Source of the DNA: Desulfurococcales archaeon
GTDB lineage: Archaea; Thermoproteota; Thermoprotei_A; Sulfolobales; Desulfurococcaceae
NCBI GenBank assembly: GCA_027022365.1
Contig: JALVYU010000011.1
Location: 99,742 to 163,741 of the forward strand
Reading direction: 5' to 3'
Length of the DNA: 64,000 nt
The notes below the pieces were generated by a model, which made no database searches, had not been told where the DNA came from, and was given only the letters and a program-made list of their open reading frames with translations. This document shows positions 1-11,697 of the stretch, piece after piece (the stretch's first letter is position 1; each line of letters opens with the position of its first letter). Made by a program: the position numbers and the translations under genes.

Positions 1-146
1 TTGTTTAATTAATTATTTAAATTACCTATCACACATTTGTGGGATTCAACACATTTTATCAATAACCACATCAATGTATGCAATAATTTTTATATATCTA
101 ATGTAAATTTTTTAAAAGAGAGATTTTAAGCTTAGCGGTTGTAAAA

Positions 147-199
147 TTTATATATCATTTTATAAAAATACATAAATATCTAATCTGAGGAGAAGAGGT
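147..199 (+). promoter_or_regulatory. TATA box and Shine-Dalgarno of the sugar ABC operon
   Basis: A TTTATATA-like box lies at about 147-154, roughly 55 bases before the ATG at 207, so a leader of about 25-30 nt is expected. A purine-rich ribosome-binding site (GAGGAGAAGAGGT, 187-199) ends 7 bases before the ATG. The rest of 1-146 is very AT-rich and holds no gene that I can see. Confidence 0.55.
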
Positions 200-206
200 T
201 CATATT

Positions 207-1556
207 ATGAATAACTTATACACGCACCGGATGTATCGTGCCCTCTCCAAGAGTGTAGCGATCGCGATCATCGTTATAATAATCGCGGCAATAATCGCTG
301 GAGTTGGATACTATTATTATACATCACAGCAACAGAAGACAGTATCGATCATATGGGCTTCAACACAGCTCGTACCACCAGAAGAACAGGCATTCGTTAA
401 AGGAACACTCTTGACCGACTTCGAGAAACAGACAGACATTAAGGTCAGCTTCGTAGGCATGTCCTACTCCGACATGATAACAAGGATAACCAGCGAGGAG
501 CAGGCAGGAAAAGTAACTATTAGTCTGATAGGCGATCTACATGGAAACCTAGACCTGATGGCGAGCAAGGGATACCTGATGGACCTCTCGAAATTCGGCA
601 CACTACCAGGTAGAACGTTCCCAGACGTCTTGATGAATTATGCGCATCTACACGGGATCCTCGCCTACATACCGTGGATGACAGCCACATACGTCATGGT
701 AGTCAATAAGGAGGCGTTCAACTATCTGCCGCAGGGCCTGACCAAGGAGGATGTCATAACAGGCTCGACCAAGTGGACATACCAGGCACTCCTAGAATGG
801 GCTAAGAACCTATACGAGAAGACCGGGAAGAAACTACTAGGCTTCCCCGCAGGCCCTAACGGCCTATTCGTGAGGTTCCTCCACGGGTACCTCTATCCGG
901 CCTTCACCGGCGCACAAGTCAAGAACTTTAACAGCCAGGACGCGATAAAGATGTGGAACTACCTGAAAGAGCTATGGCAGTACGTCAACCCAGCGAGCAC
1001 AACATGGGATGCCATGGCCGACCCTCTCCTCAAGGGAGAGGTCTGGATAGCGTGGGACCACACCGCCAGGATCAAGGACGCTATAGAGCAGAAGCCCGAC
1101 CAGTTCGTAGTAGTGCCAGTGCCAATGGGGCCTAAGGGCAGAGGATACATACTAGTGGTGGCTGGACTAGCAATACCCAAGGGAGCACCAGACCCACAGG
1201 CTGCCTGGAAACTCATAGACTATCTGACGAAGCCCTCGACACAGGTAAAGGTGCTGGAGAAGACAGGGTTCTTCCCAACCGTTAAAGAAGCCTCAACCCA
1301 GGCCCCAGCTGGAGCACTACAGGTTCTGATAAAGGGTGTCAACGCGCAGCTAAACGCCCCCAACCCGGTTGTTGCGATGATACCTAGCCTTGGAAGCAGG
1401 TCAGGAGACTTCAAGAGTGTATATATAACGGCGTTCAAGCAGATCGTCCTGCAGGGACAAGATCCGCAGAAGGTACTGAACGAGCTATACCCGCAGCTAT
1501 TGAACCTCTTCAAAGAGACGGGGGCCCCGCTACCGCCACCGGACTCGGGCACGTAA
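207..1556 (+). CDS. Sugar ABC transporter, membrane-anchored substrate-binding protein
   Basis: This 449-residue protein is an extracytoplasmic solute-binding protein of the family-1 (sugar) type. After a short basic N-terminus it has one hydrophobic segment (about residues 17-38) and then a typical periplasmic-binding fold; the region around WIAWDHTARIKDAI and the late VAGLAIPKGAPDP stretch are characteristic of the family. There is no lipobox cysteine. The N-terminus (LSKS followed by a hydrophobic helix) resembles the class III, prepilin-like signal peptides of crenarchaeal sugar-binding proteins, so PibD processing is possible (inference). Two permease genes and an ATPase gene follow directly, forming a complete importer operon. 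The substrate cannot be told from sequence; a mono- or oligosaccharide is most likely. Confidence 0.9.
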   Translation: MNNLYTHRMYRALSKSVAIAIIVIIIAAIIAGVGYYYYTSQQQKTVSIIWASTQLVPPEEQAFVKGTLLTDFEKQTDIKVSFVGMSYSDMITRITSEEQAGKVTISLIGDLHGNLDLMASKGYLMDLSKFGTLPGRTFPDVLMNYAHLHGILAYIPWMTATYVMVVNKEAFNYLPQGLTKEDVITGSTKWTYQALLEWAKNLYEKTGKKLLGFPAGPNGLFVRFLHGYLYPAFTGAQVKNFNSQDAIKMWNYLKELWQYVNPASTTWDAMADPLLKGEVWIAWDHTARIKDAIEQKPDQFVVVPVPMGPKGRGYILVVAGLAIPKGAPDPQAAWKLIDYLTKPSTQVKVLEKTGFFPTVKEASTQAPAGALQVLIKGVNAQLNAPNPVVAMIPSLGSRSGDFKSVYITAFKQIVLQGQDPQKVLNELYPQLLNLFKETGAPLPPPDSGT

Positions 1557-1585
1557 CCAAGTAGTTGGGTCTCCGGGGGATTATA

Positions 1586-2473
1586 GTGCCCAGCAAAAAG
1601 CAGGGATACTCCCTAGTAGAGCGATACCTGCCATACCTGCTGATAGCCCCCGCACTAGGTTATCTCCTTTTTTTCATAGGGTACCCCCTCACCCAGGGAG
1701 TACTCCTAGCATTCACTGATCAGAATGGTCACTTCACGCTCCAACACGTCTACTACCTCCTGTATTCTCCGAGCTCCAACTTCTGGCCAGCACTGGAGGA
1801 TACATTGGCGCTCGCCGCAGTCATAATACCGATCCAGATCATGCTCGCCCTGGGTTTCTCGCTGATGCTAAGCGCTAATTTCAAGGGCAAGGACATGGCC
1901 CTCTACATACTGATAATACCGTTGACGATAAGCGATGTGGCCGGCGGTCTGATATGGTACTCGCTACTAACAGCGAACGGGTTCTTCAACAAGCTCTTCA
2001 TGGCGCTGGGGATTATTAACCAGCCAATACAGTTCTTCGGATACCAGTTCAGGCCAATGGAATTCATAGCCATAGTGCTCGCAGAGGTCTGGAGGGCCAC
2101 GGCCCTCGTCTTCGTGATAATATTCGCGGGCCTCCAGATGATCAGCAAGGAGTACATTGAGGCCGCAGAAGTATTCGGTGCAGGGACGTGGACGAAGCTA
2201 CGGCACATAATATTCCCCATGCTGAAGCCGAGCGTGCAGACAGCCCTACTGATAAGAACATTGTTCGCTTTCCAGGTGTTCGGAGTAGTGATGGTTCTTG
2301 CTGGGCGCGATATACCTGTCTTGGCCGGCGAAGCATACTATGAGCAAACAGTGCTTTATCACTACGGCGTCGCAGCCCTGTATGCCCTGATAATAGCCGC
2401 GATATCAGTTGTCATAGGCTATATCTACATCAGGATGTTCAAAGCCCAGTACCTCAGGGAGGTGACAATGTAG
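1586..2473 (+). CDS. Sugar ABC transporter permease 1 (MalF-like)
   Basis: This is an inner-membrane permease of the binding-protein-dependent family, with about six transmembrane helices. The EAA loop that docks the ATPase is visible as EYIEAAEVFGAGTWTKLRHI, followed by FPMLKPS. I place the start at the GTG at 1586, preceded by GGGGATT; an in-frame TTG at 1565 would add seven residues. Its stop codon overlaps the GTG of the next permease by one base, so the two are translationally coupled. It should pair with the 2473-3303 permease to form the sugar channel. Confidence 0.88.
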   Translation: MPSKKQGYSLVERYLPYLLIAPALGYLLFFIGYPLTQGVLLAFTDQNGHFTLQHVYYLLYSPSSNFWPALEDTLALAAVIIPIQIMLALGFSLMLSANFKGKDMALYILIIPLTISDVAGGLIWYSLLTANGFFNKLFMALGIINQPIQFFGYQFRPMEFIAIVLAEVWRATALVFVIIFAGLQMISKEYIEAAEVFGAGTWTKLRHIIFPMLKPSVQTALLIRTLFAFQVFGVVMVLAGRDIPVLAGEAYYEQTVLYHYGVAALYALIIAAISVVIGYIYIRMFKAQYLREVTM

Positions 2474-3303
2474 TGAGTACACCAGGTGAAACCCCGCCTA
2501 TCCGGTATTATTTGCTCAGGATACTGTTCGCTGGGATAGTAGTACTATCATGTACATGGGTGCTACTACCGATCATAATATCAATACTATATGCCTTCTC
2601 GACGCCACAGGACTTCTACAGCCCCAAAATGATCATCCCGCTACACTACACTCTCTCGAACATCCAGAAACTACTGGCACTTGGAGCGGCTAAGGCAACA
2701 ATGAACAGCATAATAGTCGCGGTAATGACTGTGATCTTCAGTTTCGCGCTCGGGCTACCCGCCGGGTACGCGTTCGCTAGATTCGCCTTCAAGGGCAAGG
2801 ACTCGTTGAAGCTGCTGATTATAGGGCTGAGAATGTTCCCGATGCTGGTCATCGCTGTCCCGCTGGTAACACTATATATTAGGCTCGGCCTCAACGATAC
2901 ATTGCTCGGTGTAGCATTAGCACATACCACCATGGCCCTCCCCTTCGTCATACTGATCACCTCGAGCATATTCGTCAGCGTACCAATAGAGCTCGAGGAA
3001 GCAGGCTACGTCTTCGGTCTCGACAGGAAGCAGACATTCCTAAGGATAACGCTGCCCCTAGCCCTTCCGGGACTAACCGCGGCCGCAATCTTCACTTTCA
3101 TAATGTCCTGGAACGAAGTATTCATGGCGGCAGTACTTACACTAACGAACAGGACGTTGCCAGCATTCATACTGACATCGGCGATGGCGGCGCCCGATAT
3201 AATTAAGTTCGCGGCATCATTCATAATGATCCTACCTGCACTGATCTTCGTATTCATCGCTCGTAAGTACCTCATATCCATGTGGGGTATAACCGTGAAA
3301 TAA
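2473..3303 (+). CDS. Sugar ABC transporter permease 2 (MalG-like)
   Basis: This 276-residue protein is the second permease of the importer, with about six membrane helices. The EAA motif reads ELEEAGYVFGLDRKQTFLRI, followed by TLPLALPG, as in MalG and LacG relatives. The GTG start overlaps the previous stop (GTAGTGAG context), which fixes the start. The ATPase gene follows 11 bases after the stop. The short N-terminal cytoplasmic segment and the single EAA loop are normal for the family. Confidence 0.9.
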   Translation: MSTPGETPPIRYYLLRILFAGIVVLSCTWVLLPIIISILYAFSTPQDFYSPKMIIPLHYTLSNIQKLLALGAAKATMNSIIVAVMTVIFSFALGLPAGYAFARFAFKGKDSLKLLIIGLRMFPMLVIAVPLVTLYIRLGLNDTLLGVALAHTTMALPFVILITSSIFVSVPIELEEAGYVFGLDRKQTFLRITLPLALPGLTAAAIFTFIMSWNEVFMAAVLTLTNRTLPAFILTSAMAAPDIIKFAASFIMILPALIFVFIARKYLISMWGITVK

Positions 3304-3314
3304 GGGTGAGGAAA

Positions 3315-4412
3315 ATGGTGGATGTTAAGCTAAGAGGTCTCGTTAAAAGGTTCGGTAAAACGGTAGCACTAAGAGGCATAGACCTGGATATAAGGGATGG
3401 CGAGTTCATCGTCCTCCTAGGCCCATCAGGATGCGGAAAAACAACAACGCTCAGAATCATAGCTGGTCTTGAGAAGCCGGATGAAGGCAGGGTATTGTTC
3501 GGCGAGAAAGACGTGACTTACCTGCCGCCTAAAGACAGGAATGTCTCCATGGTTTTCCAGAGCTATGCCGTCTGGCCCCACATGAAGGTTAGAGACAATA
3601 TTGCCTTCCCACTCAAAATAAGGGGTGTCCCGCAGGAAGAGATCGATAAGAGGGTCAAGTGGGCGGCCGAACTACTCCAGATAGACGAGCTACTCGACAG
3701 GTACCCGCACCAGCTGAGCGGTGGGCAGAGGCAAAGGGTAGCAGTAGCCCGTGCAATAGTCATAGAGCCGGATGTACTACTCATGGACGAGCCTCTGAGC
3801 AACCTAGACGCATTACTAAGGGTTAAGATGAGGAGCGAGCTCAAGAAACTACAGCGCCGCATCGGCGTCACAACGATCTATGTCACCCACGACCAGGTAG
3901 AGGCAATGACGATGGGAGACAGAATAGCAGTAATGAATGCTGGCAAGATACAACAAGTTGGTACACCGGAAGAAATATACTTGAAGCCCGCAAACACGTT
4001 CGTGGCGGGATTCGTCGGCTCGCCTCAAATGAACTTCTTCGACGCAACAGTCAGGCTGGACGGAGAAAAACTATTGGATGCGGGTGAGTTCACTATCTCG
4101 TTGAGCGACGACCTAGCCGCGGCGCTTAAAGACTATAATAATAAGACCGTAATTGTCGGTATAAGGCCCGAGTACATGTATCCACGCGAGCTAGCGCCTA
4201 AAAACATGGTTGGCCCCATGATAAAAGGTGTGATAGACTTCGTCGAGGCGCTGGGAAGCGACACAATTATACATCTTAAAGTAGGGAATAAGCATCTCGT
4301 CATAAAGCTGTCGGGGAGCCATCACTACAGGATCGGAGAGGAACTAGTAGTAGTGTTTAGTCTTGACAAGCTACACATCTTCGACAAGAACACGGGCAGA
4401 GCAATAATATAG
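3315..4412 (+). CDS. Sugar ABC transporter ATP-binding protein (MalK family)
   Basis: This is the cytoplasmic ATPase that drives sugar import. It has a Walker A motif (GPSGCGKTT), Q-loop (VFQSYAVWPH), signature (LSGGQRQRVA), Walker B plus glutamate (LLMDEPLSNLD) and switch histidine (YVTHDQ). The C-terminal 130 residues match the MalK regulatory beta-barrel region (GIRPEYM). I use the ATG at 3315, which has GGTGAGG six bases upstream; an in-frame GTG at 3282 lies inside the preceding gene and adds 11 unlikely residues. It closes the operon with the 207, 1586 and 2473 genes. Confidence 0.93.
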   Translation: MVDVKLRGLVKRFGKTVALRGIDLDIRDGEFIVLLGPSGCGKTTTLRIIAGLEKPDEGRVLFGEKDVTYLPPKDRNVSMVFQSYAVWPHMKVRDNIAFPLKIRGVPQEEIDKRVKWAAELLQIDELLDRYPHQLSGGQRQRVAVARAIVIEPDVLLMDEPLSNLDALLRVKMRSELKKLQRRIGVTTIYVTHDQVEAMTMGDRIAVMNAGKIQQVGTPEEIYLKPANTFVAGFVGSPQMNFFDATVRLDGEKLLDAGEFTISLSDDLAAALKDYNNKTVIVGIRPEYMYPRELAPKNMVGPMIKGVIDFVEALGSDTIIHLKVGNKHLVIKLSGSHHYRIGEELVVVFSLDKLHIFDKNTGRAII

Positions 4413-4436
4413 CTTTCGCCCGTACCCCGCTCTCAG

Positions 4437-4468
4437 CTCAAAACACTCTTTTATCCCTCAAAACACTC
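4437..4468 (+). repeat. 12-bp direct repeat flanking a TATA-like box
   Basis: The sequence CTCAAAACACTC occurs at 4437-4448 and again at 4457-4468, exactly 20 bp apart. Between the copies lies TTTTATCC, which sits about 35 bases before the ATG at 4488 and could be that gene's TATA box. Repeats placed this way could bind a regulator on either side of the pre-initiation complex. Direct reading supports the repeat; its role is inference. Confidence 0.5.
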
Positions 4469-4487
4469 CTAACTAACGTGATCAAGC

Positions 4488-5111
4488 ATGTTTGATGATT
4501 TCAATGAGAGGAATCCCCGCTGGAGACTACGCCATGACGGGGTCTCAAGGATCATTATACAGGATAGTATCTTAAAGCTCTGTATGGGTCCGACCGAGGC
4601 ACTATATTACAGCAACGCGGAGATAAGTGACGGATCCTTCGACGAGCTCATATGGAGCGGTGGAAAACTCTCGTTAAAAGCAAGGTTTACGGGTAACGGA
4701 TACCCCCACTATGGTAGTGCAGGCTTCGGGTTCTGGAACTATAGTATGAGAATAGATCTCAGCTACCCGATATGGTTCATATACCTACGATCAGTGCGTG
4801 GGAGCTACCCTCTTCAAGGATTCTTCATCCAAGTAGGAAACAGGTTCGCGCCAATAATGCTTACCAGATCCATTGGCATATACAAGGCGTTGCTGACCCT
4901 GTTCCCCTTCGCCGCGCCCATAAGGATCCTATCCAGTAAACCAGTAATGCAAGAGATAGATCTTGGAGAGTGGCACACATACACTATAGATTGGTCGGGC
5001 GGGAAAGCCGTATTTCGTATAGATGACCGGGAAATCGCGGATGTAAGCGTAGAATACAGGGGGAGGGCGAGGATAGATGCATGGCTAGATAACGCCGTGT
5101 TCCAGCCCTAG
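4488..5111 (+). CDS. Concanavalin-like beta-sandwich protein (GH16-like)
   Basis: This 207-residue protein has no signal peptide. It resembles the jelly-roll fold of laminarinase-type (GH16) proteins: the stretch GEWHTYTIDWSGGKAVFRID matches the late strands of that fold, where the sequence usually reads H-Y-x-I-x-W followed by a D-G turn. The GH16 catalytic signature E-x-D-x-x-E is not present, so it may be a carbohydrate-binding or diverged hydrolytic protein. It lies 75 bases after the sugar ABC ATPase gene on the same strand, which suggests a role in handling the same carbohydrate. The function is not established. Confidence 0.6.
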   Translation: MFDDFNERNPRWRLRHDGVSRIIIQDSILKLCMGPTEALYYSNAEISDGSFDELIWSGGKLSLKARFTGNGYPHYGSAGFGFWNYSMRIDLSYPIWFIYLRSVRGSYPLQGFFIQVGNRFAPIMLTRSIGIYKALLTLFPFAAPIRILSSKPVMQEIDLGEWHTYTIDWSGGKAVFRIDDREIADVSVEYRGRARIDAWLDNAVFQP

Positions 5112-5225
5112 AGAAACGATCCGGCCTATGTCTACCGACATATAACCCATGAGAACAGGAGAGAGGCGTGCCTCGAGATCGACTGGATCAAGATGGAGTA
5201 ATCCCACGCGTCTCCCGGTAGAGGA

Positions 5226-5233
5226 TTTAAATA
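5226..5233 (+). promoter_or_regulatory. TATA box of the hydrogenase operon
   Basis: TTTAAATA at 5226-5233 lies 31 bases before the ATG at 5265, preceded by purine-rich GAGGA (a possible BRE). The expected start site is only about a dozen bases before the ATG, a short leader as is common in Crenarchaeota. The promoter appears intact although the operon behind it carries indels. Confidence 0.55.
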
Positions 5234-5264
5234 TAAACCAAGATAATTTTACCCGGTAATCATT

Positions 5265-6455
5265 ATGGAAGCGACAGTTATCGATCTCCAACGAGTGGGC
5301 GGTGAAGCAGAGCTATTAGCCTATGATGTGGGCGGGATCGTTGAGAAAGCATACTTCATTACGACAGCACCTGTGAGGGGCTTCGAAAGAATAGTTAAGG
5401 GCAAAAACCCTGTTTTCGCGGTTAACGCTGTTATGAGGATATGCGGTATATGCCATGCAGCACACGGAATAGCGTCGGCCGAGGCAATCGAGGACGCGAT
5501 GGGGGTCTCACCGCCAGCTAATGGCCGCTACCTCAGAGAAACGATAGGATTACTCAACAAGATACAGAGCCACCTAATGCACTTAGTAATGATAATACCT
5601 GACCTCGTCCAAGAGCCTGAAAGGATGAAATACATCGTGGCAACCCTGAATATATTGAATAAAATAAATGATGTCCTGTCAAAACTGGGAGGAAGCCCGA
5701 CACACCCGCCCTATCTAGTGATCGGGGGAGTGAGCCGGGTACCCGACGAAAAACTCTGGCGAAGCTTCTCGAAGAACTAGACAAGCTCATAGAAGAATAT
5801 ATTGGTCTTCGAAGAAGCTTCGAAACAAGTATCTCTAGTAGCGACGTCTACGAGCAACTCAGGGCTAAGAAGCTTAGGCCAAAATATCTTGCATCACATG
5901 TTCTACGGAGACAAGTACAGCATAAGGATCGATAAGATCAGGGTCGTGAGGTACGAGGATATTCACGAGGATCTACCTAGTAGGGCTCGTGAAAACACCT
6001 CAATGATCGCCCTCTATGACGACCAAGTCGTTGAGGCGGGTCCAAGGGCTAGGCTGAACAAGTATTACGACTATAGCGAAGACTCATTATGGGGACTACA
6101 AGAGGCGAGACTCATTGAGATAGAATTATTCCTTAAGAGAACAAGAGAACTGCTTGAGAAAGTCGAGGTAGGAGAGCCAGGCTACTCGAAAGTCCTCGTA
6201 TATAGGTCGGGGAAAGGAACAGGAGTTTTCGAAGCACCGAGAGGAACATTAATCCATAAGGTTGAGCTAGACGATAATGGAAGGATAAGCAAGTACAAGA
6301 TAATCGTGCCCACAATGTTCAATATACCATTAATAGAGCAGGCCGCCCAGGGATTTCCGTCGAAAAACGTTGACGTCGTCCCAAGAATATATGATCCCTG
6401 CATACCCTGCTCCACACATATAATAAGATTAAAAAGGAAGGTGACGAGGCGATGA
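5265..6455 (+). pseudogene. frhA: F420-type [NiFe] hydrogenase large subunit, two compensating frameshifts
   Basis: Both Ni-binding motifs of a group 3 hydrogenase large subunit are present: RICGICHAAHG early and DPCIPCSTH at the end. The reading frame is open from 5265 to a TAG at 5778-5780. The real coding then continues in the -1 frame from the A5 run at 5749-5753 (residues PDEK, then TLAKLLEELDKLIEEY) to about 5867-5872. There it returns to the original frame (YEQLRAK, then SLGQNILHH). One missing A and one extra base would explain this; repaired, the protein is about 396 residues, normal for FrhA. The gene is followed by small and beta subunit genes. Either it is decaying or the sequence has homopolymer errors. 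Confidence 0.85.
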
Positions 6456-7171
6456 GTGGAAAGCCGAGCATACTCATATATGATCTGGGCGGGTGTGAGG
6501 GATGCCCTCTATCAATAATGAGGAGCTATCCCAGATTAGCGAGAATATATGATGTCCACGCTAAATGCATTGGTAACGCAGATATTGAGCGACAATACGA
6601 TTACACGATCATAACTGGCCCTATTTGTCTAAACAGCCGGAGACACATTGAGGAGCTGAAGAAGATCAGGAAGAACTCGAAAATCCTAATAGCTTATGGC
6701 TCATGTGCTAGCGTTGGAGGCATAATACTCTACGCTAGGGGAGGCCAAGAGCCACGCCCCGATCATCGCGTCTATGCTCCAATATCAAAGATAGTCAGGG
6801 TAGACTACTCGATACCGGGATGCCCGCCCGCACCTCAGATGCTTATCAGCCTCCTTAGCTGTATACGTTCTGGGCGGGGATACTTCTTGGACTTGTTCAG
6901 GGCAGTTAGTGCTTACTCTAAACTGAGCGGATTCGATCTAATGGACGAGGTTGTGCTCACCGGGATATGTGTCGGATGCGGTGCCTGTGTATTATCATGT
7001 CCTACAAACGCCCTTCACATGGTCGACGGCAGGCCAGACCTTATCGTCGAGAAATGCATAAGATGTGGTACCTGTACTGTCAGATGCCCCAGATCCACTC
7101 AAATCCTAATACAGAGATATAAGTTACGGGAAAGAGCAAAAATGCTTGCTTCACTGGTAGGTGGCGAGTAA
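6452..7171 (+). CDS. frhG: F420-type [NiFe] hydrogenase small (gamma) subunit with two 4Fe-4S clusters
   Basis: This 239-residue protein is the electron-transfer subunit that pairs with the large subunit. The proximal cluster ligands are visible in LGGCEGC (Cys15, Cys18), GSCAS and PGCPPAP. The C-terminal third carries two ferredoxin motifs, CVGCGACVLSCP and CIRCGTCTVRCP. This domain order matches FrhG/MvhG-like group 3 subunits. It overlaps the large-subunit gene by 4 bases (ATGA) and the beta-subunit gene by one base (TAATG), so the three form one operon. This is the only gene of the three with an undamaged reading frame. Confidence 0.9.
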   Translation: MSGKPSILIYDLGGCEGCPLSIMRSYPRLARIYDVHAKCIGNADIERQYDYTIITGPICLNSRRHIEELKKIRKNSKILIAYGSCASVGGIILYARGGQEPRPDHRVYAPISKIVRVDYSIPGCPPAPQMLISLLSCIRSGRGYFLDLFRAVSAYSKLSGFDLMDEVVLTGICVGCGACVLSCPTNALHMVDGRPDLIVEKCIRCGTCTVRCPRSTQILIQRYKLRERAKMLASLVGGE

Positions 7172-8006
7172 TGGCCTTTCAGCCCACCACGATTGATCCT
7201 CCAATCCCCTAGGCCCATATATTGGAGCCTATATTGCCCGTTCAGCGGCAAAGAACGTTAAAGCTGAGGGAGGAGGGGCTGTAACCGCCATCCTCCTCTA
7301 TCTGCTTGATAAGAAGAAGATTGACGGAGTCGTAGCAGCCAAGAAGACAAGAGGGATTAAGGGTGAAATCGTCCTCGCTAAGACGAGGGAGGAAATCCTT
7401 ATGGCTGCTGGTAATAGGTGGAGCATAGTACCCTATACAATGAGGCTAAAAGAAACTCTCATGTCCACTGATGTAAGGAGGGTTGCGTTCGTAGGGCTCC
7501 CATGCCAGGCACAGTTCCTACGACAGATGAAGATGTTCCCGCTCATGGAGAGCGATTTCGCCAGCAAGATATTCGTGATTATAAGCCTGTTCTGTATGGG
7601 GACTTTCGCGGTTGAGAGCTTCACAGATTATCTGGCTAGGAACTATAATGTCCCCCTAGAAGAAGTAGAGAACATCGATATTGAGGGAGACTATCTAGTC
7701 ATATCCTATTCTGGTAAGAAGCTCCGATTACCTATAGAATCCATAATCTACCACATACAGCACGGCTGTATACTATGCCCGGACTACACAGGTGTATTCG
7801 CAGATATCTCTGCTGGTAGAGCGTCCAGAGAGGGATACATGCTCATATTGACACGTAATAGGTTGGCAGATAATATAGTCAATAATGCTGCCCATGACGA
7901 CTACCTCGAGATCAGTGAGGCTACGGAGGAAGAGATTAGATATGCTAGGGAGAAGGCACTGGATAAACTTAATAGATCATTAAAGTATATTATGAGGATC
8001 CTCTAG
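7171..8006 (+). pseudogene. frhB: F420-reducing hydrogenase beta subunit, one frameshift
   Basis: FrhB family proteins bind FAD and pass electrons to F420 or another carrier. The gene starts at the ATG at 7171, overlapping the stop of the small subunit. After 13 codons it stops at TAG 7210-7212, but the next frame reads LGPYIGAYIARSAAK and then runs open to 8006. One base missing from the C4 run at 7206-7209 restores a protein of about 278 residues, the usual length. Family motifs in the main part are VAFVGLPCQAQFLRQM and CILCPDYTGVFADIS. Taken alone, the ATG at 7401 would give a truncated 201-residue protein lacking the N-terminal GGG-AVTAILLY region. Confidence 0.85.
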
Positions 8007-8049
8007 GTCAGGAGTAATAGAAAAATTATTTATTAAAAATATATTCTGT

Positions 8050-10551
<2,502 letters not shown>

Positions 10552-10883
10552 CTTCGGTCACCACCGCTTCTCACATTTTTCCGGGTTCCATATCTGATTT
10601 CATAATTATTGTTGTTTAAAGATAAATAGTTTATTTCAAGAATGAATAATTTCTATGAGTTGTGGACATTTTTAGTAATAGTTTAGCCTGTTACGGAGCG
10701 ATATAAATAATTAATGGGTATGTATCAACTTTATGAACTCTTATAAATCTTTACAATAGATATATACAAATAGACTTAACCCACTCAAGTGTAAGTATCC
10801 TCCTATAATTATTACGAAACATGTTTAGCACCGTTAAACCTATACAATCAAATAATAACTGAGAAAAAACACAGTGACCTGTA
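10552..10883. other. Divergent intergenic region with promoters for both neighbours
   Basis: This 332-base AT-rich stretch separates the H+-ATPase gene (minus) from the ABC ATPase gene (plus). On the minus strand a TTTAAAC/TTTATCTTTAAA-like element near 10614-10630 could be the ATPase promoter. On the plus strand CTTATAAATC near 10739-10748 and GATATATAC near 10759-10767 are TATA-like. The last 100 bases before 10884 contain no clear Shine-Dalgarno. I see no RNA gene or open frame with coding character. Confidence 0.45.
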
Positions 10884-11630
10884 ATGCCGTCCATCGGCAA
10901 TGTAGTGATCAGACTGATCGGCGTGAAAAAAGTATATGTGACAGGCACTGTGAAGACATGGGGTCTAAGGGGGGTAGATCTGGAAGTCTATAGGGGGGAA
11001 TTTATATCGATTATGGGGCCGAGCGGGAGCGGGAAATCAACTCTCTTAAACATGATTGGGCTTCTTGACAAACCGACGGAAGGAAAAATAATTATTGATG
11101 GGAGAAATGCGGCAGAACTAACATCGAAAGAACTAGCATATCTTAGGAACAGGAAAATAGGATTTGTGTTTCAGTCATTCAACCTCATCAATAGGTACAC
11201 AGTACTTGAAAACATTGAGCTTCCACTCATTGTAAGGAGTGTGCCTAGGAGGACAAGGATTGAGAAGGTAAAGAAGGCATTACTAATGGCTGGCGGTGAT
11301 CTCTCATGGCTTCCCAAGCGTCCAATACAGCTCAGTGGTGGACAACAACAACGTGTAGCAATAGCGAGGGCTCTTGTAGGTGATCCAGAGATCATACTGG
11401 CTGATGAACCGACCGGGAACCTGGATAGGGCAAGCTCCCGCGCGGTCATCGAGACTTTTGTGAGGCTTAACAGGCAGGGCCAGACAATTGTTATGGTTAC
11501 GCATGACCCTGAGGTTGCAAATTGCACAGAGAAAATATACTTGCTTCGAGACGGCCGTATAGTAGGGGTTAAGGAGCCTGATCTCGATAAATGTATCTTA
11601 AAGACTGTATCACCTACTGCAAAGAAATAG
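10884..11630 (+). CDS. MacB/LolD-type ABC transporter ATP-binding protein
   Basis: This 248-residue ATPase belongs to the LolD/MacB family, which drives mechanical work by FtsX-like membrane subunits rather than transport through a channel. Motifs are Walker A GPSGSGKST, Q-loop FVFQSFNLI, signature LSGGQQQRVA, Walker B ILADEPTGNLD and switch VTHDPE. The ADEPTGNLD form is typical of this family. It starts an operon with the repeat protein at 11698 and the permease at 16731. The start codon has no strong Shine-Dalgarno; a GTG at 10905 is an alternative. Confidence 0.92.
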   Translation: MPSIGNVVIRLIGVKKVYVTGTVKTWGLRGVDLEVYRGEFISIMGPSGSGKSTLLNMIGLLDKPTEGKIIIDGRNAAELTSKELAYLRNRKIGFVFQSFNLINRYTVLENIELPLIVRSVPRRTRIEKVKKALLMAGGDLSWLPKRPIQLSGGQQQRVAIARALVGDPEIILADEPTGNLDRASSRAVIETFVRLNRQGQTIVMVTHDPEVANCTEKIYLLRDGRIVGVKEPDLDKCILKTVSPTAKK

Positions 11631-11697
11631 TTTATTTTCCTAGGATTACGATGTAATATATCGGTAAATATATCGGGAAACGAAATAGGTGGGAAAC

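Noticed and set aside
5745..5880. Programmed -1 frameshifting in frhA, because the switch point is an A5 run.
   Set aside because: A second shift of opposite sign about 120 bases later would also be needed, and there is no slippery site there. Indels or sequencing errors explain both.
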